From: Protula sp. h YS-2021
Lineage: Eukaryota > Annelida > Polychaeta > Sabellida > Serpulidae
Length of the DNA stretch: 64,000 bases
Reading direction: 5' to 3'
NCBI GenBank assembly: GCA_949752745.1
Contig: OX457031.1
Span: 44,828,269-44,892,268 of the forward strand
This document shows positions 45,156 through 56,522 of this stretch, in pieces. How positions within the stretch are numbered: position 1 is the stretch's first letter; each line of letters starts with the position of its first letter. Below the pieces are notes generated by a model that saw only the letters and a program-made list of their open reading frames with translations, did not search any database and was not told the DNA's origin. Both the position numbers and the translations under genes were made by a program.

Positions 45156-45462
45156 GGGCGGATCACATACTCCGCGTGACACACCATCGAAACAGTTCAC
45201 ACATCTGTATAACTTTCCAGTTACATCAAGCAGCATTCCTATTTCACTTATTAATGAAGATTTGACCGTTCTGGTGAATGCCATACTTGGAGCAGGTGAA
45301 GCATCTCCGGCCACGAAAGATCTTGGGTCATGAATTTTAGTAACTTTGGAAAGGTATGCTATTAACTGGTATACCAACAAAGTCCCATAGTTAACTTGAA
45401 GACAACAGAGAGCATGGCTAGCCCTTCCATTTCGGATCGGTCAAATCTACATAGCTATCAGC
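45156..45462. other. Unassigned stretch
   Basis: No gene recognised. Confidence 0.35.
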
Positions 45463-46076
45463 CATGTAATATTGACCCCCTTTATGTAATATTGACCCCC
45501 CTATTGCTTAACATACACGGACCAATAAAAATGTAATCAAGACTTGAAAACTAATCAAAATTAATTTCCTTGAATATTGAGTAAATAGTTGCACTATCAA
45601 AACCAATAAAACCCAATCAAATTTAATTTCCTTGAGTTCTGAGTAAGTAATAGCAATTCGAAGCATTACATATAATTGCAATTGCAGTGCGGCATGATCG
45701 ATTCTGGGTGTAAAGGCAAAATGCATGAAAGATGTATAGAAGTCTTTGATTCAAACGATTCACACGGACCCTGTTAAAAATATTGTAAATGCAATTTTAT
45801 TGCGATGTGTTCTACTCTGGCTATATAATATAATCTATAAAAGAACTGTTCCCGTTCCCTTTGATTCAAAGGATTCACACGGGCCTAATTGAAGATGTGG
45901 CAATTGCAGTTTCAATGCGTATAATACATAAAACAAGTGTTCGGGTTCCCTTTTATTCGATGGATTCTACATTACTGCACGGAATGGTGTGCAATTAACG
46001 ATAATAACTGAAAAACTTAAAAATTACGGGGGGGGGGGGGGGGTCAAAATTCCATAGAGGGGGTCAATATTACATG
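45463..46076. mobile_element. MITE-like element with CATGTAATATTGACCCCC ends
   Basis: The left end CATGTAATATTGACCCCCTT is followed by a second 'atgtaatattgacccccc'. The right end at 46036-46076 is the inverse ('agggggtcaatattacatg', preceded by 'ggtcaaaattccat'). About 39 bases at each end form an imperfect terminal inverted repeat. The interior has no transposase. A poly-G of about 16 lies at 46028-46043. Flanking 'tcatatctacatatgtagat' repeats lie to the right, and no target-site duplication was resolved. Confidence 0.5.
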
Positions 46077-46439
46077 CCCAAAATTGTAACCCCCCGGTCA
46101 TATCTACATATGTAGATCTGACCGGGGAGTCAACATTTAGGGGGAGTCATATCTACATATTACACCGGGATTAATGTGTCAGTCCAATCAGCATTCAACT
46201 GGCTGGAAGTGACAGATCAAGACAAACTCGCAAAAGAATATTATCTCAAGTGTACTGCCTGAGTAACACCTGAACTTCAACAAATTGTTTTCATGGAATT
46301 TTCTGAGCAAGGTCTTTAAATCTTCCAGCAAAAAAAAAAGACAGTCTAGCTGCTGCACTGCCTTCGTAAGGTGCGATGGATTCTCGAGGTGACAGATTGA
46401 CGTACTGTCCACTTTAGTGAGAAGGATCCATCCTTTGTC

Positions 46440-47285
46440 TTCTACAGTATCTTGTCGTGTCTTCATGTCCTCCTGTCGCGTTTTCATTTCCTCCTGTTGT
46501 GTCTTCATGTTCTCCCGTCGTGTCTTCATGTCCCCCTGTGTCTTCATGTCCTCCCGTCGTGTCTTCATGTCCTCCTGTCGTGTTTTCATATCCTCCTGTC
46601 GTGTCTTCATATCCTTTCGTCGTGTCTTCATATCCTCCTGTCGTGTCTTCATGTCCTCCCGTCGTGTCTTCATGTCCTCTTGTCCTGTCTTCATATCCTC
46701 CCGTCGTGTCTTCATGTCCTCCTGTCGTGTCTTCATATCCTCCCGTCGTGTCTTCATATCCTTTCGTCGTGTCTTCATATCCTCCTGTCGTGCCTTCCTG
46801 TCCTCCCATCGTGTCTTCATGTCCTCCTGTCGTGTTTTCATTTCCTCCTGTTGTGTCTTCATGTCCTCCTGTGTCTTCATGTCCTCCCGTCGTGTCTTCA
46901 TGTCCTCCTGTCGTGTTTTCATTTCCTCCTGTTGTGTCTTCATGTCCTCCCGTCGTGTCTTCAGATCCTCCCGTCGTGTCTTTATGTCCTCCCGCCGTGT
47001 CTTCATGTCCCCCTGTCGTGTCTTTATGTCCTGTCGTGTCTTCATGTCCTCCCGTCGTGTCTTCATGTCCTCCCGTCGTGTCTTCATGTCCTCCCGTCGT
47101 GTCTTCATGTCCTCCCGTCGTGTCTTCATGCCCTCCGTCGTGTCTTCATGTCTTCCTGTCGTGTTTTCATTTCCTCCTGTCGTGTCTTCATGTCCTCCCA
47201 TCGTGTCTTCATATCCTCCGTCGTGTTTTCATGTCCTCCCATCGTGTTTTCATATCATCCCGTCGCGTCTTCACGTCCTCCCGAG
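46440..47285. repeat. 21-bp minisatellite, about 40 units
   Basis: Units of 'cccgtcgtgtcttcatgtcc' plus 't', with common variants 'ctgtcgtgt' and 'catatcctt'. A few 20-bp or shorter units occur (near 46539, 46870, 47035, 47128 and 47213). Every frame of the unit is free of stops on both strands, so frames of 281-337 codons run through these indels by switching repeat peptide (MKTRRED to HEDTTGG on the minus strand). That argues against coding use. Confidence 0.92.
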
Positions 47286-48904
47286 CTCTGCAGCATCTCT
47301 AGGCATCTGCAGCTTATTTTCTTCACTTGAAATCTGATGATTCTGTCTTATGTTGTCTTATTTGACTTTTGTAGTTTTTTAACTTTCTCTGTCTTCAGGG
47401 AAAATAATAAGACTTTTAAAGTGTCCTAAAAAGGTATGTGCACATTTTTTTCCACAAAGATGCGCGTGACGTTTAGAACCGTCCAGTAGCTTGGTCGGTC
47501 CTGAGGTTTTCCAGGTTCACCTGTCTGGGTCACGGAAATCTATGGTTACGTATAGGTTGTAGATCAATCAATAATGGGAAATTATAATTAAAGAACTATA
47601 TGCCGGCTTCCCCAGAGATCCTTAACCCTGGTTTTAACCTTGGAATACTAGTTCCATTTTAAATTTTTTTGCTATGGTATATTTCGATGGAACAAAAAAA
47701 AATTGAGCAAAAAAGGTCTAATTCCACGCTATTTCGTTTAAACAATGCCATTTATGAAGCCGAGCAGTCTGTTATATTCATCTCGAATCACGTCTACACT
47801 GTAGGGAAGACTGAAGCTACCCTTGAGATGGAATTCAATTTCAACGCAAAGCTACCATTGTTAATATTAAACACGTCTTGGTGGCTTTTAGCTTAATGAC
47901 TCTGATTGTTAGGTGTGTGTTTTTTTCAGTCGAGGCTTCTGGAGTATTTTCCATTGTCAAGGGGGAAACTTTAAATCGGGATAATCTGCACAAAAAAACT
48001 GTAGTTAGGTAAGCAGGGGACAAAACAACCACTCATTTCGTAACCGACAATCACGTTAAAATGGCCGGAAACTAAAGTGCGAGTCCCTGGAATGATTATC
48101 CACATGTCATTTTACCATTGTTAAAACCAAAGATAGAACACTATCTGAGATTTCCCTCACGAAGGCAATACCGGAACCCGATAGTTATCCCTTACCAAAA
48201 TATGAATAATTAAAAATAGCAGGACCGACGATTCCAACACTGCCATCGGGAGAAGACGTCAAGTGTTCCTTCTCATGGAAAGAACCTTCTAGAAATATCC
48301 AAAAACCGAACTATTTAAAAAATGGAACAACACTTGTCCTAATTCTGGGTAACAATTGAGCAAAATAACTCAAACAGGAGAGTAACCGTGGCATCAAACT
48401 GTTTCCAAACGGCATTCGCAAAAATAAAAACATTTCATTGCGTGATGATTTCTTTCTTTCACTTCTCAATACAACTTACTTTTTCAAATCAATAACAGAA
48501 AAATAAAATGCAAGAAAGAATGAAATTCCTTAAAATTGTACATCGGCACATTGATCGCTTGACTAGCCGACTCTTAAGATGCTTCCACCTTTACGACGTG
48601 AAAACAGCTACTGTGTATGTCAGTCAAGACAAGAAGTCAAAATAACGCACAGCTCCTGAATCCGAATGTAGATCCTGGAGTTTACAACATATTTTATTCA
48701 CACCAGTGACACTGTGTTTCTTTAGTCTGACTGAAAAACAACAAGGTGTAGGAGTCTGACAGCTACACGAATTTCACGTTTTATGTTATCTGTTCGACCT
48801 ATCCACAAGCAGGATTTTTTCTTCTTGTTTTAACTTTATAAGCACAGATATACAGACAATGCAGCGTCACCTTAATGTTTGTTTAAGAAAAAAGTTGTAG
48901 TTAC
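47286..48904. other. Unassigned stretch
   Basis: Sequence of normal complexity with no recognised gene or repeat. The longest plus-strand frame is 75 codons (47669-47896, 'ATLEMEFNFNAKLPLLIL'), of unknown nature. Confidence 0.4.
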
Positions 48905-50295
48905 TGAGCAGCAGTAGCGAGGCGGCTGCCACCCGAGCACACAGTAGACACACACAATAGCAGGGCGGCTGTCACCCGAGCACACAGCAGACACACAAAA
49001 CAGCGGGGCAGCTGTCACCCGAGCACACAGCAGACACACACAATAGCGGGGCAGCTGTCATCCGAGCACACAGCAGACACACACAATAGCAGGGCGGCTG
49101 TCATCCGAGCACACAGCAGACACACACAATAGCAGGGCGGCTGTCACCCGAGCACACAGCAGACACACACAATAGCAGGGCGGCTGTCACCCGAGCACAC
49201 AGCAGACACACACAATAGCAGGGCGGCTGTCACCCGAGCACACAGTAGACACACACAATAGCAGGGCGGCTGTCACCCGAGCACACAGCAGACACACAAA
49301 ACAGCGGGGCAGCTGTCACCCGAGCACACAGCAGACACACACAATAGCGGGGCAGCTGTCATCCGAGCACACAGCAGACACACACAATAGCAGGGCGGCT
49401 GTCACCCGAGCACACAGCAGACACACACAATAGCAGGGCGGCTGTCACCCGAGCACACAGCAGACACACACAATAGCAGGGCGGCTGTCATCCGTGAACA
49501 CAGCAGACACACAAAACAGCGGGGCAGCTGTCCCCCGAGCACACAGCAGACACACACAATAGCAGGGCAGCTGTCATCCGAGCACACAGCAGACACACAC
49601 AATAGCAGGGCGGCTGTCACCCGAGCACACAGCAGACACACACAATAGCAGGGCGGCTGTCACCCGAGCACACAGTAGACACACACAATAGCAGGGCGGC
49701 TGTCACCCGAGCACACAGCAGACAGACACAATAGCAGGGCGGCTGTCACCCGAGCACACAGCAGACACATACAATAGCAGGGCGGCTGTCATCCGTGAAC
49801 ACAGCAGACACACAAAACAGCGGGGCAGCTGTCACCCGAGCACACAGCAGACACACACAATAGCGGGGCAGCTGTCATCCGAGCACACAGCAGACACACA
49901 CAATAGCAGGGCGGCTGTCACCCGAGCACACAGCAGACACACACAATAGCAGGGCGGCTGTCACCCGAGCACACAGTAGACACACACAATAGCAGGGCGG
50001 CTGTCATCCGAGCACACAGCAGACACACACAATAGCAGGGCGGCTGTCACCCGAGCACACAGCAGACACACACAACAGCGGGGCGGCTGTCACCCGAGCA
50101 CACAGCAGACACATATAATAGCAGGGCGGCTGTCACCCGAGCACACAGCAGACACACACAACAGCGGGGCGGCTGTCACCCGAGCACACAGCAGACACAC
50201 ATAATAGCAGGGCGGCTGTCACCTCAGCAGACACACATAATAGCGGGGCGGCTGTCACCCGTGAACACAGCAGACACACATAATAGAGGACGGCT
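48905..50295. repeat. 43-bp minisatellite, about 32 units
   Basis: Units of 'cccgagcacacagcagacac' plus 'acacaatagcagggcggctg' and 'tca', with recurrent subtypes ('acaaaacagcggggcagct', 'atccgtgaacacagc'). The order of subtypes repeats in blocks of several units, evidence of higher-order duplication. Degraded units continue to about 50480. Confidence 0.95.
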
Positions 50296-50490
50296 GTCAA
50301 CCAAGTACACAGTAGCGATTACCTGAGTATACAGATGACACACACAACAGCGATCACCAGAGTACACAGCAGCTGTTAAAAGAGTACACAGAAGGGGTCG
50401 TCCGAGTACGCAGTAGATGTGGCCAGAATACACAAAATGGGTCTTCGGAGTACAGAATAGCTGTGACTAGAGTACACCGTACCACTGACC
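50296..50490. repeat. Degraded edge of the 43-bp minisatellite
   Basis: Diverged 'gagtacacag-ag' units continuing the array. Confidence 0.6.
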
Positions 50491-50754
50491 GCGTAAGTCT
50501 AGACAGTTTTAGATCTATAGATCATTCGACTTACGTTTGATATGGTCAATTCATAATGATCTCGACCTGCATAAAAATCCACTTATACGCCAGAAAAAGA
50601 GGTAACCCTAAAACATAGCTAATTATGTAATGCCATTTTAACATTTAATGCGACTTTTTGATATCAAAATATAATTAGAGATATCAACTAGGGCGGCCAG
50701 CGCACACAAAACATGAGAGTACAGGCTCATATCATATACTTTCAATCGGCACCT

Positions 50755-50925
50755 ATTAATTGTTTTGTTTTTGTAAACAAAAACAAATGTCTCCCCGACT
50801 AAACCCATCATTTACCAGTAACCATTTTCTTTTTTTCCCCCGACAGCCCTTTCACAAAGTTTTACTGGAACAAGTGTGTACTATTTTCAGAATAACAAGA
50901 AAATTTACCTTATATAAATGAATCA
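50755..50925 (-). repeat. Fragment of the 1.5-kb block, inverted
   Basis: 'tttgtttttgtaaacaaaaa' and 'cgacagccctttcacaaagt' are the inverse of the part of the 9137-10660 block around 9760-9810. A related fragment is near 63085-63190. Confidence 0.6.
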
Positions 50926-51009
50926 AATGTGTCCAGTAGTCAGGTTATGTATCACCTTTATCCAATTTTTGAAGCGGGGTGGGGTACGTAACTTGATTTT
51001 TTGGGTATT

Positions 51010-51690
51010 TCAGTCCTCTTTTTTATACAAGTTTAGGCTCAGATGTTTCATCTTGGTCTAGGAGGTGGTCACTAAACAGGTTTTACTGTACGTCTTTTTG
51101 TCCCGGTATTGAATTTGTCATTACAGTAGAGAAGCTTTACTGTACGTACTTTGTTCATTTGGGTCTGAAAGGTGGTCAAGAACGCAGGTTTTACCGTACG
51201 TCTTGTTATCCGAAACTGGAAGTTGGTCACTACAAACAGGTTTTACTTTAGGTATTTTTATCTGGATCTTGAACGTGGCAGTTACAAAAAAGTTTACTGA
51301 AACAGCTTTTTTTTGCTAGCCTTAACCAACCTCCCCCCCCCCCCCCCCAGCTATCTAATTCAAGTACGACTCTAAAGGCAACCCTAACCACTTTAGCCAA
51401 CGGCACGGTAAGGGTTTGTACACTAATTGTAGTTATAGCCATAAGGTATACATTGTCTTCGTACATTCCACTCGGTCAAAAAGCACTAGAAAGACATTCT
51501 TCAAAACTGTGCCACACAAGACCCACCTCGGTGGGCCAGTGGGGGAAGGCATTTTGGCGTCAAAGTAGTGCGCTGTTTGTCACAACACAATGTATTAGAT
51601 GACCAACTTTAAAAGTGAAAGCTAGTTTCAGGTAATGCACAAGCATTGTGAGTCATTACGTAATTATTCCCACATGTGGAACAGCTTGGC
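51010..51690 (-). repeat. Dispersed repeat with 70-bp units, inverted copy
   Basis: Inverse of the 7680-8300 family: 'aggtggtcactaaacaggtt', 'ttactgtacgtctttttgtc' units, then the block ending near 'aattattcccacatgtgga'. A C run of about 15 is near 51333. Confidence 0.7.
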
Positions 51691-52745
51691 ACACAAACAC
51701 GCTAATAGCTGTTGGTGCTAAAGCTAATAGCTGAAACGCACAAAAAGGCCCATCACACAAAATCTAAGAAGCGGTCGCTAATTGTGCAGCTAGTCGATCC
51801 GTTTTCCGCTATCGAGACATTTTTACCCAATGACGTTCGAGTATATTTGACAGAATCTTTCGGATCTACCAAGCAACATTCTCACCAAGTTTCAACTTTA
51901 TCCGATGTTCAGCGGCTGAGAAATGTACAAATATAAGATTTCAACGTAATGGCGTCATACGCCTTTCTTATTTTCTACACCCTTCAAAAGTTGAAAGAAC
52001 CGTCCGACTGACCCAAGAAACCCCCATACTAAATTTGAAGTCCATACGACTTTCCGTTATCAAGATATATTGTACACCAGATCTTATCCTAATTATGCGC
52101 ACATGTTACGTGATGACGTCATACGCCTCATCCACTCCTTGTACTCGTGATAAAATTTAACAGAATCTTTCAACCTAACGAGCAACAATCCCGCCAAGTT
52201 TGAACTTTCTCCCATGTTTAGCGGCCGATAAATTTTGCATATACGATTTTTACGTAATGACGCCTTCCCTAATAATGTAACGTGCGTCAAAAGTTGATAG
52301 AGCCGTCCGATCTACCCAAGGAATGAAAGGTCAAGTGTGAAGTCGATCCGACATTTCGTTCTCGAGATATCTTGCACGCAAGATGGTTTTTAAAATATAT
52401 ACATATTTTACGTGATGACGTCATACGCCGCACCCACTCGTTATACTGGCGACAAAATTTGATAGCCGTTTTCGGACCTACCAATCAACAATTCCACCAA
52501 GTTTGAACTTTCTCCGATACTTAGCGGCTGAGAAATTTCGCACACGCGATATTTACGTAATGACGTCATGCGTCTTCCATTATACCGCAACGTCCGTAAA
52601 AAGTTGAAAGAACCGTCCAACCTACCCATGGAATGAACAGGTAAAGCTTGAAGTCGATCTGGCTTTTCGTTCTCGGGATACCTAGCACACAACATTTGTT
52701 TATAGCAGACTGACATACACACATACATGCACACACACAGAACGT
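51690..52745 (+). repeat. 305-bp tandem repeat
   Basis: About three and a half units with 'gacagaatctttcggatcta', 'ccaagcaacattctcaccaa', 'gtttgaactttctccgat', 'tacgtaatgacgtcatacg' and 'aaaagttgaaagaaccgtcc', spaced 305-306 bp. Several units carry TGACGTCA. The family is also at 6590-7290 (inverted) and partially at 63310-63560. Confidence 0.8.
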
Positions 52746-52974
52746 ACAAACACTATATGTCTCCTCTTGGTCTTAATAAATCAATGAAGATCTCATTAAT
52801 TTATATTTTGCTATCAACAATTATATTCTGGATTGCAATAATTAATTTTTCATATAAAAAAATAATTGTATTCTGGATGGCAAAAATTAATTTTTGATAG
52901 AAAAAAAATAAATTCTATAAACTTAAAAAATCGTAAGGGAGGTACATATTTACATAAATTTAAGGAATCGTTGA

Positions 52975-53667
52975 TTAATATTTGACAAGTCTTTGACTTG
53001 GTCAAGGCTTATATGAACTTGTGCAGGCAGCCGTTATGCTATTTTTTTCTTGACAGTAAAAATTCATTGTCTTGTCTCAGCTTGTTCTCTGACACTACAG
53101 GCCCTAGGGCCACAAAACTTTGCACTTATAACACCATATTATTTAAAATAAGAATTCTGAAGCAAATAAGAAAGCAGATATTTTCTGGTAGGCTATTCCG
53201 GAATAGACTCATCAATCGAATGTCAAAGAAATCTTATTTTAAACAATATGGTGTTTGTGCAGAACTTGATCTAAGGGTGTACATCCCGCCTTTTTTTCGA
53301 CTACGATTTCGTTTTCATGCTTAAAATGCCATGCGAACACAGCTGATTTTGAATAAATACATTTAAAAGCAAAGTAACGGTTGAGCAAAACAGCACAGCT
53401 TATGGGCTTTACGCGAGCTCTGCCTGCATAGAAAAAAGTGCTAGTCCGTTCAAAAACAAAGCAGTTGAGCCAACATAACCAAGTATATGATACTTATAAG
53501 CCGCATACGTACTGCGAAATAAGCTCTCTATTTAGCTGTATTACAGACTATGCGGCTTATAAAAAAACTTAATGTTGTTCAAGAAATAATAAGCCGTTCA
53601 AAGAAAAATTTTGAACTTTTGATGTTTGTCAAGTGTTGAAGATTTCGCTTGCGAAATGCGGTTCTAG
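52975..53667 (+). mobile_element. Helitron-like non-autonomous element, copy 1
   Basis: The 3' end has the canonical Helitron layout: a hairpin ATTTCGC-TT-GCGAAAT (53642-53657), six bases, then TTCTAG ending at 53667, followed by a host T. The host base before the element is A, so the insertion split an AT, as Helitrons do. The 5' end begins 'ttaatatttgacaagtcttt'; TTGACAA and its inverse TTGTCAA near 53625 are subterminal inverted repeats. No Rep/helicase is present. A second copy is at 58390-58893. The exact 5' end is uncertain by a few bases, and the expected 5' TC is not clear. Confidence 0.75.
53130..53255. mobile_element. 126-bp AACACC-family MITE nested in the Helitron-like element
   Basis: Terminal inverted repeats of 24 bp with one mismatch: AACACCATATTATTTAAAAT.. 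(53130-53153) and ..ATTTTAAACAATATGGTGTT (53232-53255). The middle has 'ctgaagcaaataagaaagca' and 'ggctattccggaatagactc'. The 58390 copy lacks it: there 'gggacttatga-gagcttgat' is continuous. A target-site duplication is not obvious. Confidence 0.85.
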
Positions 53668-54474
53668 TTAAATTTCGGGGAAGAACTGAATTATTAATAT
53701 CAATAATAACACAATTTTTGAGTCCAAGAATTGCTTCTTTTTGTGCAGTAAAATCTAAAAGAAAGATTCTATACAGAAGCCAGTTATTATTTCAGTCACA
53801 CTTGTTTGCTTCTCAGTTTTACACATATTGCATCAAAATTAATTTTTGAGATAAAAAAATCATTTGCAGATTTCAAAATACAAATGAAAATGTCTCATTC
53901 TGAAATAATATTATGTACAATAATTCTTGATATCAATAAAAAGAAAATAAATTATTGAGCTCAAAACTGAGATTCTGCTCTCAACTATTTCATTTTTGCT
54001 ATCAATAATTGATTTTTTGATCTCTAGAAATAAATTTTACGATCAACAAATCATTTTTTGATATCAAAAATTATTTTTTGAGATCAAGAATACATGCATA
54101 GATATCAAAAATATAATTACAGATAGCAAAAATTAATTCTTGACATCAAAATCTAATTTCTGAGACCAAACATTAATTTTTGATATAAAAAAAATCAAAT
54201 TTAGAGATTAAAAATAAGTTCTTGATATCAATAATTGTCTAATAAATGTTAAAATAGCATTTCACAGTGAAGAAGTGTATAAATTTCTGTAATAATCATT
54301 TAGGTTGACTCTAACTTGTACAAAAATAATGACTGCATCATCCATAAATTTAAGTGATCATTATTTGCTCAGTTTTGTGTGGAAATCAATAAGAATGCTC
54401 GCGGCAATTTTTAATGTTTCGACCGTCGAAAAAGGAATTAGCTGAAAATTAGCAGATCTACCCTTGTATAGCTG

Positions 54475-54990
54475 GATCAATCTGTGCAGATGTAACGCTA
54501 CGTAACCAGGTCAATATATGCAGACATAACGTCACGTAACTAGCTCAATATGTGCCGATGTAAGGTCACGTAACTAGCTCAATGTGTGCAGATGTAAGGT
54601 CACGTTAAAAGCTCAATATATGGAGATGCAATGTCACGTACCTAGCTCAACATATGCAGATGTAACGTCACTAACTAGCTGAATATGCGCTGATGTTACG
54701 TCACGTAACCAGTTCAATATGTGCCGATTTAACGTCACATAACTAACTCAATATGTGTAGATGTAATATCACGTAACTAGTTCAATATGTGCACATGTGA
54801 CCAGCTGATGTATGTAGATATAGCGTCAAGCGAGTCCCTCAATATGTGCGGTTATACCGTCATGTTAACACCTCAACATGTGTCAATGTAACGTCGCTGC
54901 GTGGCTTTAATGTTATGTTACTAGCTAACATTGTACGGATGTAACGTCAGGGAACCAGCTGAATATATGTGCTTATAACATCATGTGTAC
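54475..54990. repeat. Diverged 36-bp minisatellite
   Basis: About 14 weakly conserved units of 'agctcaatatgtgcagatgt' plus 'aacgtcacgtaacta'. Many units hold ACGTCACGT. Confidence 0.7.
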
Positions 54991-56520
54991 GATGAAGCTT
55001 AAGTGATACAAAATCATTTCAAGTAAGCTGCTTCATTTCTGTCACTGAAACGACTGCTTTAAGTGATCACGTTAAACAAAACTGTTATAATCAGACCTCA
55101 TTTGTCAACACAAATGCTTCATTAACTGCACAAGCTCATGTCTGCAATAACAATTTACTGATACTTCAGTAGTCTTTGTTGAAAGCTTAGTTTAATTCAA
55201 GATTATCACATTATCACATTTATTAAACAGTTCTCTTTGAGCTGGGACAGGATTGGATGCAGAATGAAGTCAGCTTTTCACCAAGCATCTTTATGGACTG
55301 ATCAAAGCTCTGAACGTTTTTCAAATGCTCCTTTCTTAAGATAAATGCGCAGCAGCAGTACAATAAAAAGACACCTATCATATCCACTATGAATCAACGA
55401 CAACGTAAAATTGCCGCCACGTATAATCACAAAAACTACTAGGTCAAATGAGTATCCAAAAGGATTGAGCAGGAGCTCAAAATGGAGCCCATTTGGGAAA
55501 GATATCGCCAGGACAAGTTCATTTTGAGGCAGTTGTTAAAACAGACAAGGCTGGTCTTTTGCACGTTTTGATTATCAGGAAGAAAGCGGGGACCATTGTT
55601 AAGAATGAATCTACTGCCTCTATGTGACATCGTTAACTATAGAAACGCCACAGAATAACAACAAAATGTAGTTACAGATAATTGATCTGCAGAACCTTCT
55701 TCGTTCTTTCACAGTACTTGTCATGTCCCGCCAAAAATAAACAGTTGTTACAATCAATTTATTACATTGGTGTACATTTCGAATTTTATACCAAGAAAAT
55801 TTTAAGGTTATCTAGCCCTGTACCAAACAAGATGCCATAACGATAGCTTTGAGGCAAAGTACAGTGTGTCGCAACAAACGAATATTATACCAATCACAAT
55901 TTATAAACTCATCCACTGTGTGCGAACGACTTACTAGTGCTTAAAACAAGATAGCCCTGTAATTTGGAAGTAAAAAAGGCCACTTTAAAACAAGACATCC
56001 CCCCGCCGCGCTCATCTACACTATATATATTTTCTTCCCTTAAGGTATCATGAATAACGATGAATAGTTCCAAAGATGTATGGCCCGGATAAAGACAGTT
56101 ACAACAAGTATTCTCTTAGGCCTTGCTTTCTTCGCAACAAACTTGTTACTTTGAGTAAGAAGGGTATTTTAACAGAAATGGAAATTAATAAATCAGAAGT
56201 GTTCCCTACCATGGCAAAGTCACAGCTTGTGGGCTAGTTTATATCCACATGTAGAGGTACTGATGGTCTGTATAACATACAGGGAAGGTAGAATACAGGC
56301 CACAGGACGTGAACTGAACATTAAATCAGGATAGCCGTCGTGCCTATGAGTCGGACCAAAGTGTAGCTGCTTTAAATTAAACGTTTACATCTTTTGAGAG
56401 TTTATCCCGTTGCACTGTATATAGGTTGAGTCACCACAAATGACAGAAAGGAATTTAATGACTTGTAATTAATTCAGGAGCTCTCGAAATTTATCCCAGA
56501 ACAGGCGTATAACCTGCTAC
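54991..56520. other. Unassigned stretch
   Basis: No gene or repeat family recognised. Short frames at 55439-55630 (minus) and near 55455-55560 (plus, 'EPIWERYRQDKFILRQLLKQ') look protein-like but have no recognised family. Confidence 0.35.
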
Positions 56521-56522
56521 AG

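Larger units (their letters stand above)
52770..54265 (-). repeat. GATATC-rich dispersed element, copy C, interrupted
   Basis: The inverse of the motif order of copies A and B, split into 52770-52974 and 53668-54265 by a Helitron-like insertion. The uninterrupted copy near 3150-3200 shows both sides joined as 'gaatcgtcaattaaattttg' on the minus strand, which maps the insertion between A and T of 'caATta'. Confidence 0.85.

Noticed and set aside
46188..47337. Open frames of 337 (minus) and 306, 292 and 281 (plus) codons
   Set aside because: They are products of the 21-bp array, whose units lack stops in every frame.
48905..50295. Regular array with a constant motif and changing bases, CRISPR-like at first sight
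   Set aside because: Units are contiguous near-identical 43-mers without unique spacers, in eukaryotic DNA.
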